Source of the DNA: Meishania sp964351985
GTDB taxonomy: Bacteria; Bacteroidota; Bacteroidia; Flavobacteriales; Flavobacteriaceae
Length of the DNA: 64,000 nucleotides
NCBI GenBank assembly: GCA_964351985.1
Contig: CAYGPR010000021.1
Location: forward strand, 1-64,000
Direction: 5' to 3'
The position numbers were made by a program, and so were the translations under genes. A model generated the notes under the pieces. That model did not search any database. It was not told where the DNA came from and was given only the letters and a program-made list of their open reading frames with translations. Below, one piece after another: positions 26,664-35,367 of the stretch. Position 1 is the first letter of the stretch, and each line of letters starts with the position of its first letter.

Positions 26664-28232
26664 ATGGATAGTACAACGATGATAATAGCCTCAGTGGTAG
26701 GTCTGGCCATAGGCTTTGCGATTGCGAAGTTCCTTGAAAAAGGCAAGGCTTCAAAAACTTTGGCCAATGCCAAGAAAGAGTCCGAGAATATATTAAAGAA
26801 TGCAAAAATCGAAGGTGAGAGCATCAAGAAGGATAAAATTTTCCAGGCCAAAGAGAAGTTTTTAGAACTGAAGGCCGAGCATGAGAAGGTAATTGTAGCT
26901 AAAGACAAGAAAATCGATGAGGCCGAAAAGCGCACGCGTGACAAAGAATCGCAAGTAAGCAATGAACTTGCCAAGAGTAAAAAACTCAACGATCAGCTTG
27001 AGGGTAGAATGAAAGACGTTGAACATCGCGCATCATTTTATGAGAAAAAACAAGCTGAACTTGAAAAATTACATAAAAGTCAAATCCAACAGTTGGAGGT
27101 TATCTCCGGTCTCTCTGCCGATGAAGCCAAGAGCCAACTTTTAGAATCGTTGAAAGAGACGGCCAAAAGTGATGCCATGGCCTATATTCAAACAACAGTG
27201 GAAGAAGCAAAGCTTACGGCGCAACAAGAGGCCCGTAAAATCGTAATCAATACCATTCAACGTATCGGTACCGAAGAGGCCGTAGAGAATTGTGTATCTG
27301 TGTTCAATCTCGAATCAGATGATGTAAAGGGAAGAATTATCGGTCGCGAAGGACGAAATATTAGGGCCTTGGAGGCGGCAACAGGGGTTGAAATTGTGGT
27401 AGATGATACACCTGAAGCCATCATACTCTCCTGTTTTGATTCCGTGCGCCGTGAAGTAGCGAGGCTTTCATTGCACAAATTGGTCACCGACGGAAGGATC
27501 CACCCGGCACGTATCGAAGAAATCGTAAAGAAGACTGAAAAACAGATTGAGAACGAAATCGTTGAAATCGGTAAGCGTACCGTTATCGATCTAGGTATTC
27601 ACGGCCTACATCCCGAATTGGTAAAGGCCGTGGGGCGTATGAAATACCGTTCTTCGTATGGTCAGAACCTTTTGCAGCACTCTAGGGAGGTTGCCAAGCT
27701 CTGTGGTGTCATGGCCGCCGAGTTGGGTATCAATACAAAGTTGGCGAAACGTGCCGGACTACTGCATGATATCGGCAAGGTACCCAATACCGAGGCAGAA
27801 GTAGAAACTCCACATGCTATCTTGGGTATGCAATGGGCCGAAAAATATGGTGAAAAACCAGATGTATGTAATGCCATCGGCGCCCACCACGATGAAATTG
27901 AAATGAAGACCCTGATTTCACCTATCGTACAGGTCTGTGATGCCATAAGTGGTGCACGGCCCGGGGCACGAAGACAGGTGTTGGATTCGTACATCCAGCG
28001 ACTAAAAGATTTGGAAGAGGTAGCCTTTGGCTTTACCGGAGTGCAGAAGGCCTATGCCATTCAGGCAGGTAGAGAACTTCGTGTAATCGTCGAGAGTGAA
28101 AAAGTTAGTGACGATAAAGCGGCCGAGCTATCGTTTGAGATTTCGCAGAAGATACAAACCGATATGACCTATCCCGGTCAGGTAAAAGTTACCGTTATTC
28201 GAGAGACCAGAGCGGTCAATGTAGCTAAGTAG
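26664..28232 (+). CDS. rny: Ribonuclease Y
   Basis: This 522-aa membrane-anchored endoribonuclease initiates mRNA decay. It has an N-terminal membrane span (residues ~5-24), a long Lys/Glu-rich coiled coil (to ~200), a KH domain with GRIIGREGRNIRALEAATG, and an HD domain with HSREVAKL, GLLHDIGKV and GAHHDE metal-binding residues. It is full length for the family. It is preceded by the 6S-like RNA and a hairpin-bearing leader and followed by a terminator. Confidence 0.95.
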   Translation: MDSTTMIIASVVGLAIGFAIAKFLEKGKASKTLANAKKESENILKNAKIEGESIKKDKIFQAKEKFLELKAEHEKVIVAKDKKIDEAEKRTRDKESQVSNELAKSKKLNDQLEGRMKDVEHRASFYEKKQAELEKLHKSQIQQLEVISGLSADEAKSQLLESLKETAKSDAMAYIQTTVEEAKLTAQQEARKIVINTIQRIGTEEAVENCVSVFNLESDDVKGRIIGREGRNIRALEAATGVEIVVDDTPEAIILSCFDSVRREVARLSLHKLVTDGRIHPARIEEIVKKTEKQIENEIVEIGKRTVIDLGIHGLHPELVKAVGRMKYRSSYGQNLLQHSREVAKLCGVMAAELGINTKLAKRAGLLHDIGKVPNTEAEVETPHAILGMQWAEKYGEKPDVCNAIGAHHDEIEMKTLISPIVQVCDAISGARPGARRQVLDSYIQRLKDLEEVAFGFTGVQKAYAIQAGRELRVIVESEKVSDDKAAELSFEISQKIQTDMTYPGQVKVTVIRETRAVNVAK

Positions 28233-28254
28233 TAGAATAAAATAGAGTGAATGG

Positions 28255-28280
28255 AAAAGAGCCGATAACGGCTCTTTTTT
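28255..28280. terminator. Bidirectional terminator of rny and the cytochrome gene
   Basis: AAAAGAGCCG-ATAA-CGGCTCTTTT is a perfect 10-bp stem ending in six Ts on the plus strand and preceded by an A-run. It sits 22 bp after the rny stop, and its right edge touches the stop codon of the leftward gene at 28279. Confidence 0.88.
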
Positions 28281-28620
28281 AGTCTGATTGTTCAGGTGAA
28301 ACTGTTTCGAGCCAACGTCTTAGGGCATCTGTTTCTTCTTCCGTTAGTTTAATCTTTCTTCCCTTCGGCATTTTTTTATTTATAAAGACTTGTTTATGGA
28401 TGTTGGCCGCTAGTGAGTCCATGTTTTCCAAAGTGAAAATATCTGTTTTCTTTTTTGTGGCATGGCAGATGTTGCATTTTGTTTGCAATACTTCAAAGGC
28501 CATTGCCTTTGGCGAAGTTTGATGGCCTTCGACTATACTTTCTATTGAACCGGGTTGATTCTTTTCAGTTTGAAAATTTAGGTGTACCAATAGAAATAAG
28601 GCATAAAAAGTGTATTTCAA
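28279..28620 (-). CDS. Small c-type cytochrome-like protein
   Basis: This 113-aa protein has a single heme c motif CNICH followed by AT, and a later Met in KKMPKGRKIKLT that may be the sixth ligand. The C-terminal helix LTEEETDALRRWLET is typical of small cytochromes c. The start is TTG at 28620. It supplies the hydrophobic leader (FYALFLLVHLNFQ) needed for export and heme attachment; the first in-frame ATG lies only about 15 residues before the heme motif. The electron partner is unknown. Confidence 0.8.
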   Translation of the reverse strand: MKYTFYALFLLVHLNFQTEKNQPGSIESIVEGHQTSPKAMAFEVLQTKCNICHATKKKTDIFTLENMDSLAANIHKQVFINKKMPKGRKIKLTEEETDALRRWLETVSPEQSD

Positions 28621-28774
28621 AATGGACGGCTTTTGAATCTATTTTCCAACAAGATAATGTATTGCTATGAAGCGGAATCATACGGAAAAGAAAAATTCCG
28701 CCTCGAGGAAAGAAATTATATTAGTAAGGTCTTACAACGCTTTTCGCCCATCATTTTCACTGATGCGGATTTTT

Positions 28775-30802
28775 TCACTCTTCCTCAAAAGAACCAGCCT
28801 CTACATCTTCATCTGCCTTGTTCAAGTTGTTCTCTAAAATATTGAGTTTTTTTAATTTCTCTTTCCAAGTGGCAAGCGATGCTTTATGGGTTTCCACTCG
28901 TTTTACTACATCTTGTACCAAGGGGTTGTCTTCAGAGGCGTTCGAGAAAAATTGAAGGTTGTTCTCAAGTTGTCGGATCTCGTTCTTGCTTTCTTCTATT
29001 TTTCGGCGAATGAACGTACGTTCTTTGTAAATGGCCTGCTCATCGTCTTTCTTGGCCAATTGTTTGATCTTATTGCCATACTTTAGAAGTTCGGCCTCTT
29101 GTCGGCCTACGTTCAATTTGCGAAAAAGGGCATCGATGATCTTGTTGAATTTCTGATCGATATTCTTTTTGTTGAAAGGTACGCGCCCGTAGGTCTTCCA
29201 TTCGTCGATAAAGCCCTTGACCGTGGCCAAGTCTTTCTTGCGGTCATTACCAAGTTCGAACGCCTTGATGGTTTCAAGACACTTGTTCTTTTTTTCGAGG
29301 TTCTCGGCCTCTTCTTTGTGCGCTACGTTCTTCAAGGCATGTAATCGATCGAAATAATGGTTGCATGCTGCCTTGAACTCCTTCCAAATCGAATCGGAAA
29401 ATTTTCGGGGTACGTGGCCTATTTTCTTCCACTCGGCTTGAATACGTTTCATTTCTTGGGTGGCCGTGTTCCATTCTTCGCTATCTTTTAAAGAAATGGC
29501 GAGATCCAAAAGTTCCCGTTTGCGGTCAAGGTTCTTCTGTTGCTCGTTCTTAAGATTTTTGTAATAGGCATTTTTGCCACGGTTAAAACTACGCACGGCT
29601 TCTTTGAAACTGGCCCATGTTTCTTCGTTTACCTTTTGGGGCACTTTTCCGGCTTTGAAAAAAGCATTACGAAGTTCTTCTATCTGCTTTATCTGTTGCT
29701 GTAAAACCTTATGGCTCGTGGCAATTTGCGTAGAAATCTTGGTAATGTCATCGATGATCTCGTGCTTTTTAACCAAGTTTTGCTCATAACTTTTTTCTAG
29801 TTCGTGGTAATGGGCTTGACGACGCTGGTGCATTGCCTTGGTGGCATTGCTGAACCGCTCCCAGATGGCTTCACGATGTTCCTGCCCTACGGGCCCGATA
29901 TCTTCTTTCCAGATTTTATGAAGTGTTTGGAGTTCTCGAAACGCCTTGTTCAGGTCGGGTTCATTGGCCAATGCCTCGGCCTGTTCGGTAATTTTGGTCT
30001 TTTCCTCGAGGTTATGCTTGAAGTCAAGGTCGCGCAGTTCTCGGTTGATATGCAAAAAATCATAGAAGATCTCAATATGGTGATGGTACGTTTTCCAAAC
30101 ATCGTTATAGTGTGTTCGGGGTACCGGACCCGCATTTCGCCATCGTTCTTGAATATCCTTGAAATTTCTGTAGGTCGTGTTAATATCTTCCTCGACGTTG
30201 ACGAGGCCTTTTAATTCTTCAATAATTTGTAATCGATCGGCGAGGTTCTGTTTATGGCTTTTTTCAAGGTTCTTGTAATATTGATTACGCTTTTCACGAT
30301 ACTCTTTGTAAACTTCGTTGAACTGCCTTTTGGTTACCGAATTGTACCTGAAATCTACTTCGTTTCCTCCGTTACTGATGAAGTCTTCTTTCTTATGTTC
30401 TAAAAATTCTTGAAACTTAAGGTCGAACTCATGTTTAATGCCATCGACGTGTTTTCTGATGGCTTGAACCTTTTCGTTTCGGATGAGACGTTGCAGCTCT
30501 CCGACAAGGTTTTCCATCGACATGGAATGATAATCCAAAATGGGAATATGATGGCGGTGATGGTTGTCGGCGTCTTCGGCATCTTCGGCATTTTCCTCGT
30601 CGATTTCTTCAAGAACCTTGTCGGATTCGTCCTTCGTATTCTCCTCCAAGTTGGTATCGGCTTCAGGCAATGCATCAGACGATTTTTCTTTTTCCGTAGG
30701 TATTTCGGTACTTTTCTCCGGTTCGGTTTTTGAATCGGTAGTTTCCAAAAGCTCTTGTTCTTCAGCCGTTTCTGGCTGTTCTTGTTCGTTCTCTTCCAGC
30801 AT
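28775..30802 (-). CDS. DUF349 repeat protein
   Basis: This 675-aa cytoplasmic protein has an acidic, Glu/Asp/Thr-rich disordered N-terminus to ~100. It is followed by about five DUF349 helical repeats, each with a W-x-x-x-G-x-V-P turn: WRNAGPVP, WKEDIGPV, FFKAGKVP, WKKIGHVP and WKTYGRVP. The C-terminal part is coiled coil. The frame opens at a TTG at 30829, but ATG 30802 (MLEENEQEQ) fits the family better. DUF349 proteins are probably nucleic-acid or ribosome associated; the function is not established. Confidence 0.88.
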   Translation of the reverse strand: MLEENEQEQPETAEEQELLETTDSKTEPEKSTEIPTEKEKSSDALPEADTNLEENTKDESDKVLEEIDEENAEDAEDADNHHRHHIPILDYHSMSMENLVGELQRLIRNEKVQAIRKHVDGIKHEFDLKFQEFLEHKKEDFISNGGNEVDFRYNSVTKRQFNEVYKEYREKRNQYYKNLEKSHKQNLADRLQIIEELKGLVNVEEDINTTYRNFKDIQERWRNAGPVPRTHYNDVWKTYHHHIEIFYDFLHINRELRDLDFKHNLEEKTKITEQAEALANEPDLNKAFRELQTLHKIWKEDIGPVGQEHREAIWERFSNATKAMHQRRQAHYHELEKSYEQNLVKKHEIIDDITKISTQIATSHKVLQQQIKQIEELRNAFFKAGKVPQKVNEETWASFKEAVRSFNRGKNAYYKNLKNEQQKNLDRKRELLDLAISLKDSEEWNTATQEMKRIQAEWKKIGHVPRKFSDSIWKEFKAACNHYFDRLHALKNVAHKEEAENLEKKNKCLETIKAFELGNDRKKDLATVKGFIDEWKTYGRVPFNKKNIDQKFNKIIDALFRKLNVGRQEAELLKYGNKIKQLAKKDDEQAIYKERTFIRRKIEESKNEIRQLENNLQFFSNASEDNPLVQDVVKRVETHKASLATWKEKLKKLNILENNLNKADEDVEAGSFEEE

Positions 30803-30907
30803 TAGGTCAAATTGTTTTCGGCCCTTCAAGGCTATTGTAAGATAGTGACATCGGTGCGAATGCCAAAATTATGGGGGTTCTTTTTGTTTCTGCAAGGTCT
30901 GGGAACA

Positions 30908-31651
30908 TTAGGCTCTGTTCCAGATTTTCCAAGCTTTGTCGGCCTGTAGTTCTAACATTCGCAGGCCATTGGATATCGCCGCACCCTGCTTTTCGCCCTC
31001 CTTTAGAAAAGCGCTTTTTACGGGATTATAGATGAGGTCGAACAAAAGATGTTTTTTACTCAAATATTGATATGGAATGTTTGGCCGATCATCGATATTA
31101 GGATGTGTGCCCAACGGCGTGCAGTTCACCAACACCGTAAAATCTTTTAGAATTTTTTGATCCAAATCACCATAAGACACTTGTCGGCTGTCGGCATTTC
31201 TGGAAACGAAGGTGTAGGCAATATCGATTTCATCGAAAACGAAAGCAACCGCTTTTGAGGCGCCGCCAGTACCCAAGATCAAGGCGCGGGTATGATGCTT
31301 TTTTAAAAACGGTGTGATGGATTTTTTGAATCCGTAAATATCTGTGTTATAGCCTTTTAGTCCTTTTTTAGTGAATTTTATGGTATTTACCGCGCCGATT
31401 TTCTTGGCTTTTTTACTGAGGATGTCCAAATAGGGGATAATCGCCTCCTTATAGGGAATGGTGACGTTCAACCCTTTTATATCATTTTCATTAGTGATAA
31501 TTTCAGGAAACTCTCCGATATCCCTGAGGTCAAAGTTTTCATAGGAATAGCCTTGAAGGTCCAATTTTTCAAACTTTTTGGTGAAATAACCTTGTGAAAA
31601 GGAGTAGGAAATATTCCTTCCAATAAGTCCGAACCTGTTTTTTTCTTGCAT
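30908..31651 (-). CDS. aroE: Shikimate dehydrogenase
   Basis: This 247-aa NADP-dependent enzyme reduces 3-dehydroshikimate to shikimate in aromatic amino acid synthesis. The catalytic pair is Lys68 (NVTIPYKEA) and Asp104 (YNTDIYG), and the substrate site SYSFSQ is near the N-terminus. The nucleotide loop is GTGGASKAV, and NCTPLGTHP follows. It is slightly short for AroE but complete. The tandem DUF368 genes lie 52 bp upstream, probably in the same transcript. Confidence 0.95.
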   Translation of the reverse strand: MQEKNRFGLIGRNISYSFSQGYFTKKFEKLDLQGYSYENFDLRDIGEFPEIITNENDIKGLNVTIPYKEAIIPYLDILSKKAKKIGAVNTIKFTKKGLKGYNTDIYGFKKSITPFLKKHHTRALILGTGGASKAVAFVFDEIDIAYTFVSRNADSRQVSYGDLDQKILKDFTVLVNCTPLGTHPNIDDRPNIPYQYLSKKHLLFDLIYNPVKSAFLKEGEKQGAAISNGLRMLELQADKAWKIWNRA

Positions 31652-31703
31652 GTCTTACTGTAATACCCGCTATTTTTTTTCCCAACTCCGTGCTTCCTAC
31701 TCC

Positions 31704-32735
31704 CTAATTCGCTCTCCCTACTGTCTTATCCCTATTTTTTCCGTACCAATCCAAGGCCAACAAAATAAGAATTCCTACAACTACAAAAAAAAGCGCCCAC
31801 CAAGTTTCCAAATTTGTAAAATCTGGAAAATAGCGCTCGTAGTTCACAATGATTTCCTTACCGTTGCTGTCCAAAAAAACCTGACCATCTCCGTTGGTTT
31901 TAAAGATGGTTCTCTTCCATGGCCATACGACCCCTAAAGAGCCGGTTATAAAACCAATGATTACCGCGGTTGTAATATGCTTATAATGCTTCAGCACATA
32001 GGTCAACAAATGCGATAGACTTACGAGACCCGTGGCGGAACCTAATGTGAATATGGCCAAAATTTTTAAAGTATGCATGCGCTCATCATTTTCTACAAAA
32101 CTGAAATCACCGCCAAAAATTTCACCAAAGGTCTCGTAAAGTGCATTGACAGAATCGACCAATAGCAACACGTAATTTCCTAACAGAATAAGTATGAACG
32201 AGCCTGAAAGTCCGGGTAAGGTCATTCCTGAAACGCTGATCATACCACAAAGAAAAATGAAGAAGAGATTATCATTTTCTTTCGCGGGACTCAAAAAACT
32301 AATGGATATACCTACGATGAGGCCAATAATACCCGCCGTGATGGTCTTTTTGTTCCAATGTTCGAAATCTTTAGAAATGTAATAAATGGATCCCAATATC
32401 ATACCGAAAAAAGCGGACCATACGTAAAGTTCTTTTCGTTCAAGAAAATAGTCCAATACTTGTGATACGCTGAAATAACTGATCAGCATGCCTGAAATGA
32501 GCAATATCAAAAATGTACCGTTTACGTAGCGATAGAAACTTTTGAAGCGACCGCTAAAAAGCAATTTAAAGGCCTTGGCATTGATTTTTTGAAGGGAATA
32601 GATGAACTCTTCATAAAACCCGCCGACAAAGGCAACGATACCGCCCGAAACACCTGGCACTTTGTTTGCAGCGCCCATACAAAGGCCTTTCACGACCAAA
32701 AAGAATTTATCAATAAATGATCGTGGATGGTGCAT
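31704..32735 (-). CDS. DUF368 membrane protein (PopT-type undecaprenyl phosphate translocase), copy 1
   Basis: This 343-aa protein has about nine to ten membrane spans and carries the DUF368 signature GAANKVPGVSGGIVAFVGGF, with a second Gly-rich reentrant motif MTLPGLSGSFILILLGNY. Characterised DUF368 members (PopT) return undecaprenyl phosphate across the inner membrane for cell wall and envelope polymer synthesis. It carries an extra loop near residue 290 (TNGDGQVFLDSNGKE). It lies 12 bp after its paralogue. Confidence 0.85.
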   Translation of the reverse strand: MHHPRSFIDKFFLVVKGLCMGAANKVPGVSGGIVAFVGGFYEEFIYSLQKINAKAFKLLFSGRFKSFYRYVNGTFLILLISGMLISYFSVSQVLDYFLERKELYVWSAFFGMILGSIYYISKDFEHWNKKTITAGIIGLIVGISISFLSPAKENDNLFFIFLCGMISVSGMTLPGLSGSFILILLGNYVLLLVDSVNALYETFGEIFGGDFSFVENDERMHTLKILAIFTLGSATGLVSLSHLLTYVLKHYKHITTAVIIGFITGSLGVVWPWKRTIFKTNGDGQVFLDSNGKEIIVNYERYFPDFTNLETWWALFFVVVGILILLALDWYGKNRDKTVGRAN

Positions 32736-32747
32736 TCAGGGCAGGAC

Positions 32748-33665
32748 TTATTTTTTTGAGGCTACTTTTTCAAGTATAAAAATAAGGGAAAAACCTAGGA
32801 CTGCTGCGATTATGGCATACATTAATTGATCCTCGCCATCGAAGTTGAAGGGCAGCACATTTTCGTCTTTTAAAACGACAATTTTCTTACCGATGGTCTT
32901 TGTCTCCAAAATTCGCTTCCATGGCCAGATTTTGTTCAGTGACCCAAGAATAAAGCCAGTCAAAATCGCTAGCGTAATATTTTTGTAATGGTCGAACATC
33001 CATTTCAAAACTTTGGCGAAACTCAATACGCCGAAAATCATACCCAAGGCCATCGTAACCAATATTTTGAAATCTTTTTCGTCGATGGCATCGATTACGA
33101 CTTTATAAGAGCCTAATAGCACAAGAATATAAGAGCCCGAAATGCCGGGCAATATCATGGCACAGACCGCCAAGGCCCCCGAGAAAAAAATAAAAGGTAG
33201 GCTTTCTGTGCTGGAAGAAGGGGGTAAGGTTGTTATAAAATAAGCTACAATGGCTCCCAAGGCCAGTAAAAGAAAAAGAGCTAAATTCCATTTTTTTATC
33301 GCCTTGGCAACAATGATGACACTGGCCACAACCAAACCGAAAAAGAAAGACCATAGTGGTATAGGTTCGTTTTCCAATAACCATTTGATCAACTTCGTAA
33401 AAGAGAGTATGCTAATCGCCATACCCAGTAGCAGGGTAATGAGAAAATTACCGTTGAGTGCTGTCCAAAAGCTTTTGAAACCTTCTTGCCGCCATACCTT
33501 GAACGTTTGAAGATTGACATTATTGATGGTGCCTATAAATTCTTCGTAGATACCGGCCACGAAAGCGATCGTACCACCAGAAACCCCTGGTACCAATTCT
33601 GCGATGCCCATCGCCATGCCTTTTAAAAGGATAAAAAAGTGTTGAAGAAAACTACGTTTTTCCAT
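32748..33665 (-). CDS. DUF368 membrane protein (PopT-type), copy 2
   Basis: This 305-aa polytopic protein has the same two signature loops as its neighbour: GIAELVPGVSGGTIAFVAGI and MILPGISGSYILVLLGSY. The end is truncated relative to copy 1. Sequence divergence from copy 1 is substantial, so the pair is an old duplication and may differ in regulation or lipid preference (inference). It is the first gene of the DUF368-DUF368-aroE run. A perfect palindrome lies 106 bp upstream. Confidence 0.85.
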   Translation of the reverse strand: MEKRSFLQHFFILLKGMAMGIAELVPGVSGGTIAFVAGIYEEFIGTINNVNLQTFKVWRQEGFKSFWTALNGNFLITLLLGMAISILSFTKLIKWLLENEPIPLWSFFFGLVVASVIIVAKAIKKWNLALFLLLALGAIVAYFITTLPPSSSTESLPFIFFSGALAVCAMILPGISGSYILVLLGSYKVVIDAIDEKDFKILVTMALGMIFGVLSFAKVLKWMFDHYKNITLAILTGFILGSLNKIWPWKRILETKTIGKKIVVLKDENVLPFNFDGEDQLMYAIIAAVLGFSLIFILEKVASKK

Positions 33666-33770
33666 TTTCGTTCGTTAAAATTGCTTTCCGTTCAGGATAT
33701 TATCCTAACCGAAGAATCATTTAAGAAAATTGAGATTATGAATAAAGGAGACAAAAATAACTTTTTTATT

Positions 33771-33782
33771 CCCACTAGTGGG
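33771..33782. promoter_or_regulatory. Perfect 12-bp palindrome CCCACTAGTGGG upstream of the DUF368 operon
   Basis: This lies in the 204-bp non-coding gap between the TPR gene's stop and the DUF368 start. It lacks a T-tract on either strand, so an operator site is a better guess than a terminator. A plus-strand open frame across the gap (33739-33959) runs into the antisense of the TPR gene and is not convincing. Confidence 0.3.
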
Positions 33783-33869
33783 TTTAATACTTCGAAGCCT
33801 ACCCGTGTCGTTGAGGCGTGCTTATTAAGATATGATAAAGGTCAATTCAATTTAATGCCCCGAGGTAGT

Positions 33870-35270
33870 TTACTTAGAAGCTTTTCTTACCTTGGAAATA
33901 ACTGCCATTGCCCATTCGGTTTCAGCGAATTGTGCGAATTCTTCCTCAAAGAGATATAGTTTGTCGATATCTTTTTTAAGCGCATGGGTAAGGGCAATAC
34001 GGGCGTTAACCTTATCATCGGCCAAAAGAAGAAAACCTGCCGTTTTGTAAAGCAATCGCGCACTATCGGGATAAAATTCGATACCTCGCTCCAGAATATC
34101 AAGAGCACCGGGTATATCGCTGTTCAACCGTGCGACCTCGGACCATTTTAACCAAGTATCCAATTCATAATTACCTAGGTCCACGGCTTGTTTATAGGCA
34201 TAATCGGCCTGGTCATGATTTTTTAAGGCCGCATATATCGATGCACATTTTTTCCAGTAGCTGGGATTTTCACCATCGATGTTCAAGGCTTTATTGATAT
34301 AGTACAGCGCCTTTTTATAGTTTCTTTTTTGTGAATAAAAATTGGTAATGGCCAGCCAACCTTTATCGAGTAAGGGGTCTTCATGAACTGTCTGGTAGTA
34401 GTAGTACTTGGCCATGTCATTATTGCCCAACTTTTCATAGCATTTACCAATGCGTAAATAGGCGTGCGACGTAGGGTCTTCAATTTTAATGGTGGTCTCG
34501 TAATTTTCAATGGCGTCGAGATATTTCCCCAATTTTTCCAACACCTTACCTTTTTCGAAATAGGCCCCGATAAACGAATCATCGGAAATTATCGCAAAAT
34601 CATAGGCAGTAAGTGCCTCATTGTACATCTTCTTCGAAAAATACTGTTTGCCCAATTGATGCCATGCCACTTCGCAATATGGGTTTCTTTCCAAATAATC
34701 GTTCAAATAGACTATTGCGCCTCCATAATCCTCTAAAAATTCGAAGCAATAGACTACATTATATAACGAAGAATAGTCTTGCTCATCGTAGTTGACGCAT
34801 TTTATAAAATTGTCCTTGGCGCTCTTGAAATCGTCCATAAAAAGATATTCCATGCCCAATAGGGAATGAATATCAAAACTATCATTGGAAAGGTCCAGCG
34901 CCTTTTGCAACAGGTTGACCGCTGCCTCGTGATTATCTTTTTTTGAATATATATTGGCCCGCTGAATATAGATTTCTTCGTTAGAACTGTCCAACAGTTG
35001 AAGTTCATCCAATAATTGTTCGGCCAGATCTAGGTTATTCTCGAACACCAGGACTTCTACATCCAATAATTTTAGTTCAATGGAGTGCGGATGTTGTTGT
35101 AGCCCTATTTTAATGGCTTTTTTCGCCAGAGCGATTTTTCCGTTATTGAGATAATGGTGTATAATGTCTTCAAAATCCTCCGCGTCGAAAAAATAAACGT
35201 CGTCGGTTTTGAGCATGGATTCAAACTTGGCTATGGGCTGGCTGGGTCTTTCGTTAGATTCTAACGCCAT
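33870..35270 (-). CDS. Tetratricopeptide repeat protein
   Basis: This 466-aa cytoplasmic protein is built of about ten TPR units. Examples are EIYIQRANIYSKKDNHEAAV, SLLGMEYLFMDDFKSAKDNF, AWHQLGKQYFSKKMYNEALT and SYWKKCASIYAALKNHDQAD. It has no signal peptide or catalytic domain and likely mediates protein-protein contacts; the partner is unknown. The 97-bp leader has two adjacent copies of TTAACAAATTA near 35347-35370. DUF368 genes follow after a 204-bp gap. Confidence 0.9.
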   Translation of the reverse strand: MALESNERPSQPIAKFESMLKTDDVYFFDAEDFEDIIHHYLNNGKIALAKKAIKIGLQQHPHSIELKLLDVEVLVFENNLDLAEQLLDELQLLDSSNEEIYIQRANIYSKKDNHEAAVNLLQKALDLSNDSFDIHSLLGMEYLFMDDFKSAKDNFIKCVNYDEQDYSSLYNVVYCFEFLEDYGGAIVYLNDYLERNPYCEVAWHQLGKQYFSKKMYNEALTAYDFAIISDDSFIGAYFEKGKVLEKLGKYLDAIENYETTIKIEDPTSHAYLRIGKCYEKLGNNDMAKYYYYQTVHEDPLLDKGWLAITNFYSQKRNYKKALYYINKALNIDGENPSYWKKCASIYAALKNHDQADYAYKQAVDLGNYELDTWLKWSEVARLNSDIPGALDILERGIEFYPDSARLLYKTAGFLLLADDKVNARIALTHALKKDIDKLYLFEEEFAQFAETEWAMAVISKVRKASK

Positions 35271-35367
35271 AGGAAGGTTTTGGTTAAACTATGGATTTAA
35301 AAGTACTCTTTTGGGGGTACTTAAAATTCCAGATTTGGGCTTTATTATTAACAAATTAGTTAACAAA

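Noticed and set aside
28633..28845. Plus-strand open frame of 70 codons between the cytochrome and DUF349 genes
   Set aside because: It overlaps the 3' end of the DUF349 gene in antisense and has no recognisable motif, so it is treated as a chance frame.
30410..30845. Long plus-strand frames antisense to the DUF349 gene (for example 107 and 93 codons, Ser/Phe-rich)
   Set aside because: They mirror the Glu/Asp/Lys-rich coding of the real gene and carry no motif.
33739..33959. Plus-strand open frame in the gap before the DUF368 operon, encoding MNKGDKNNFFIPTSGFN and more
   Set aside because: Its second half is antisense to the TPR gene, its composition is not gene-like and no homology is evident.
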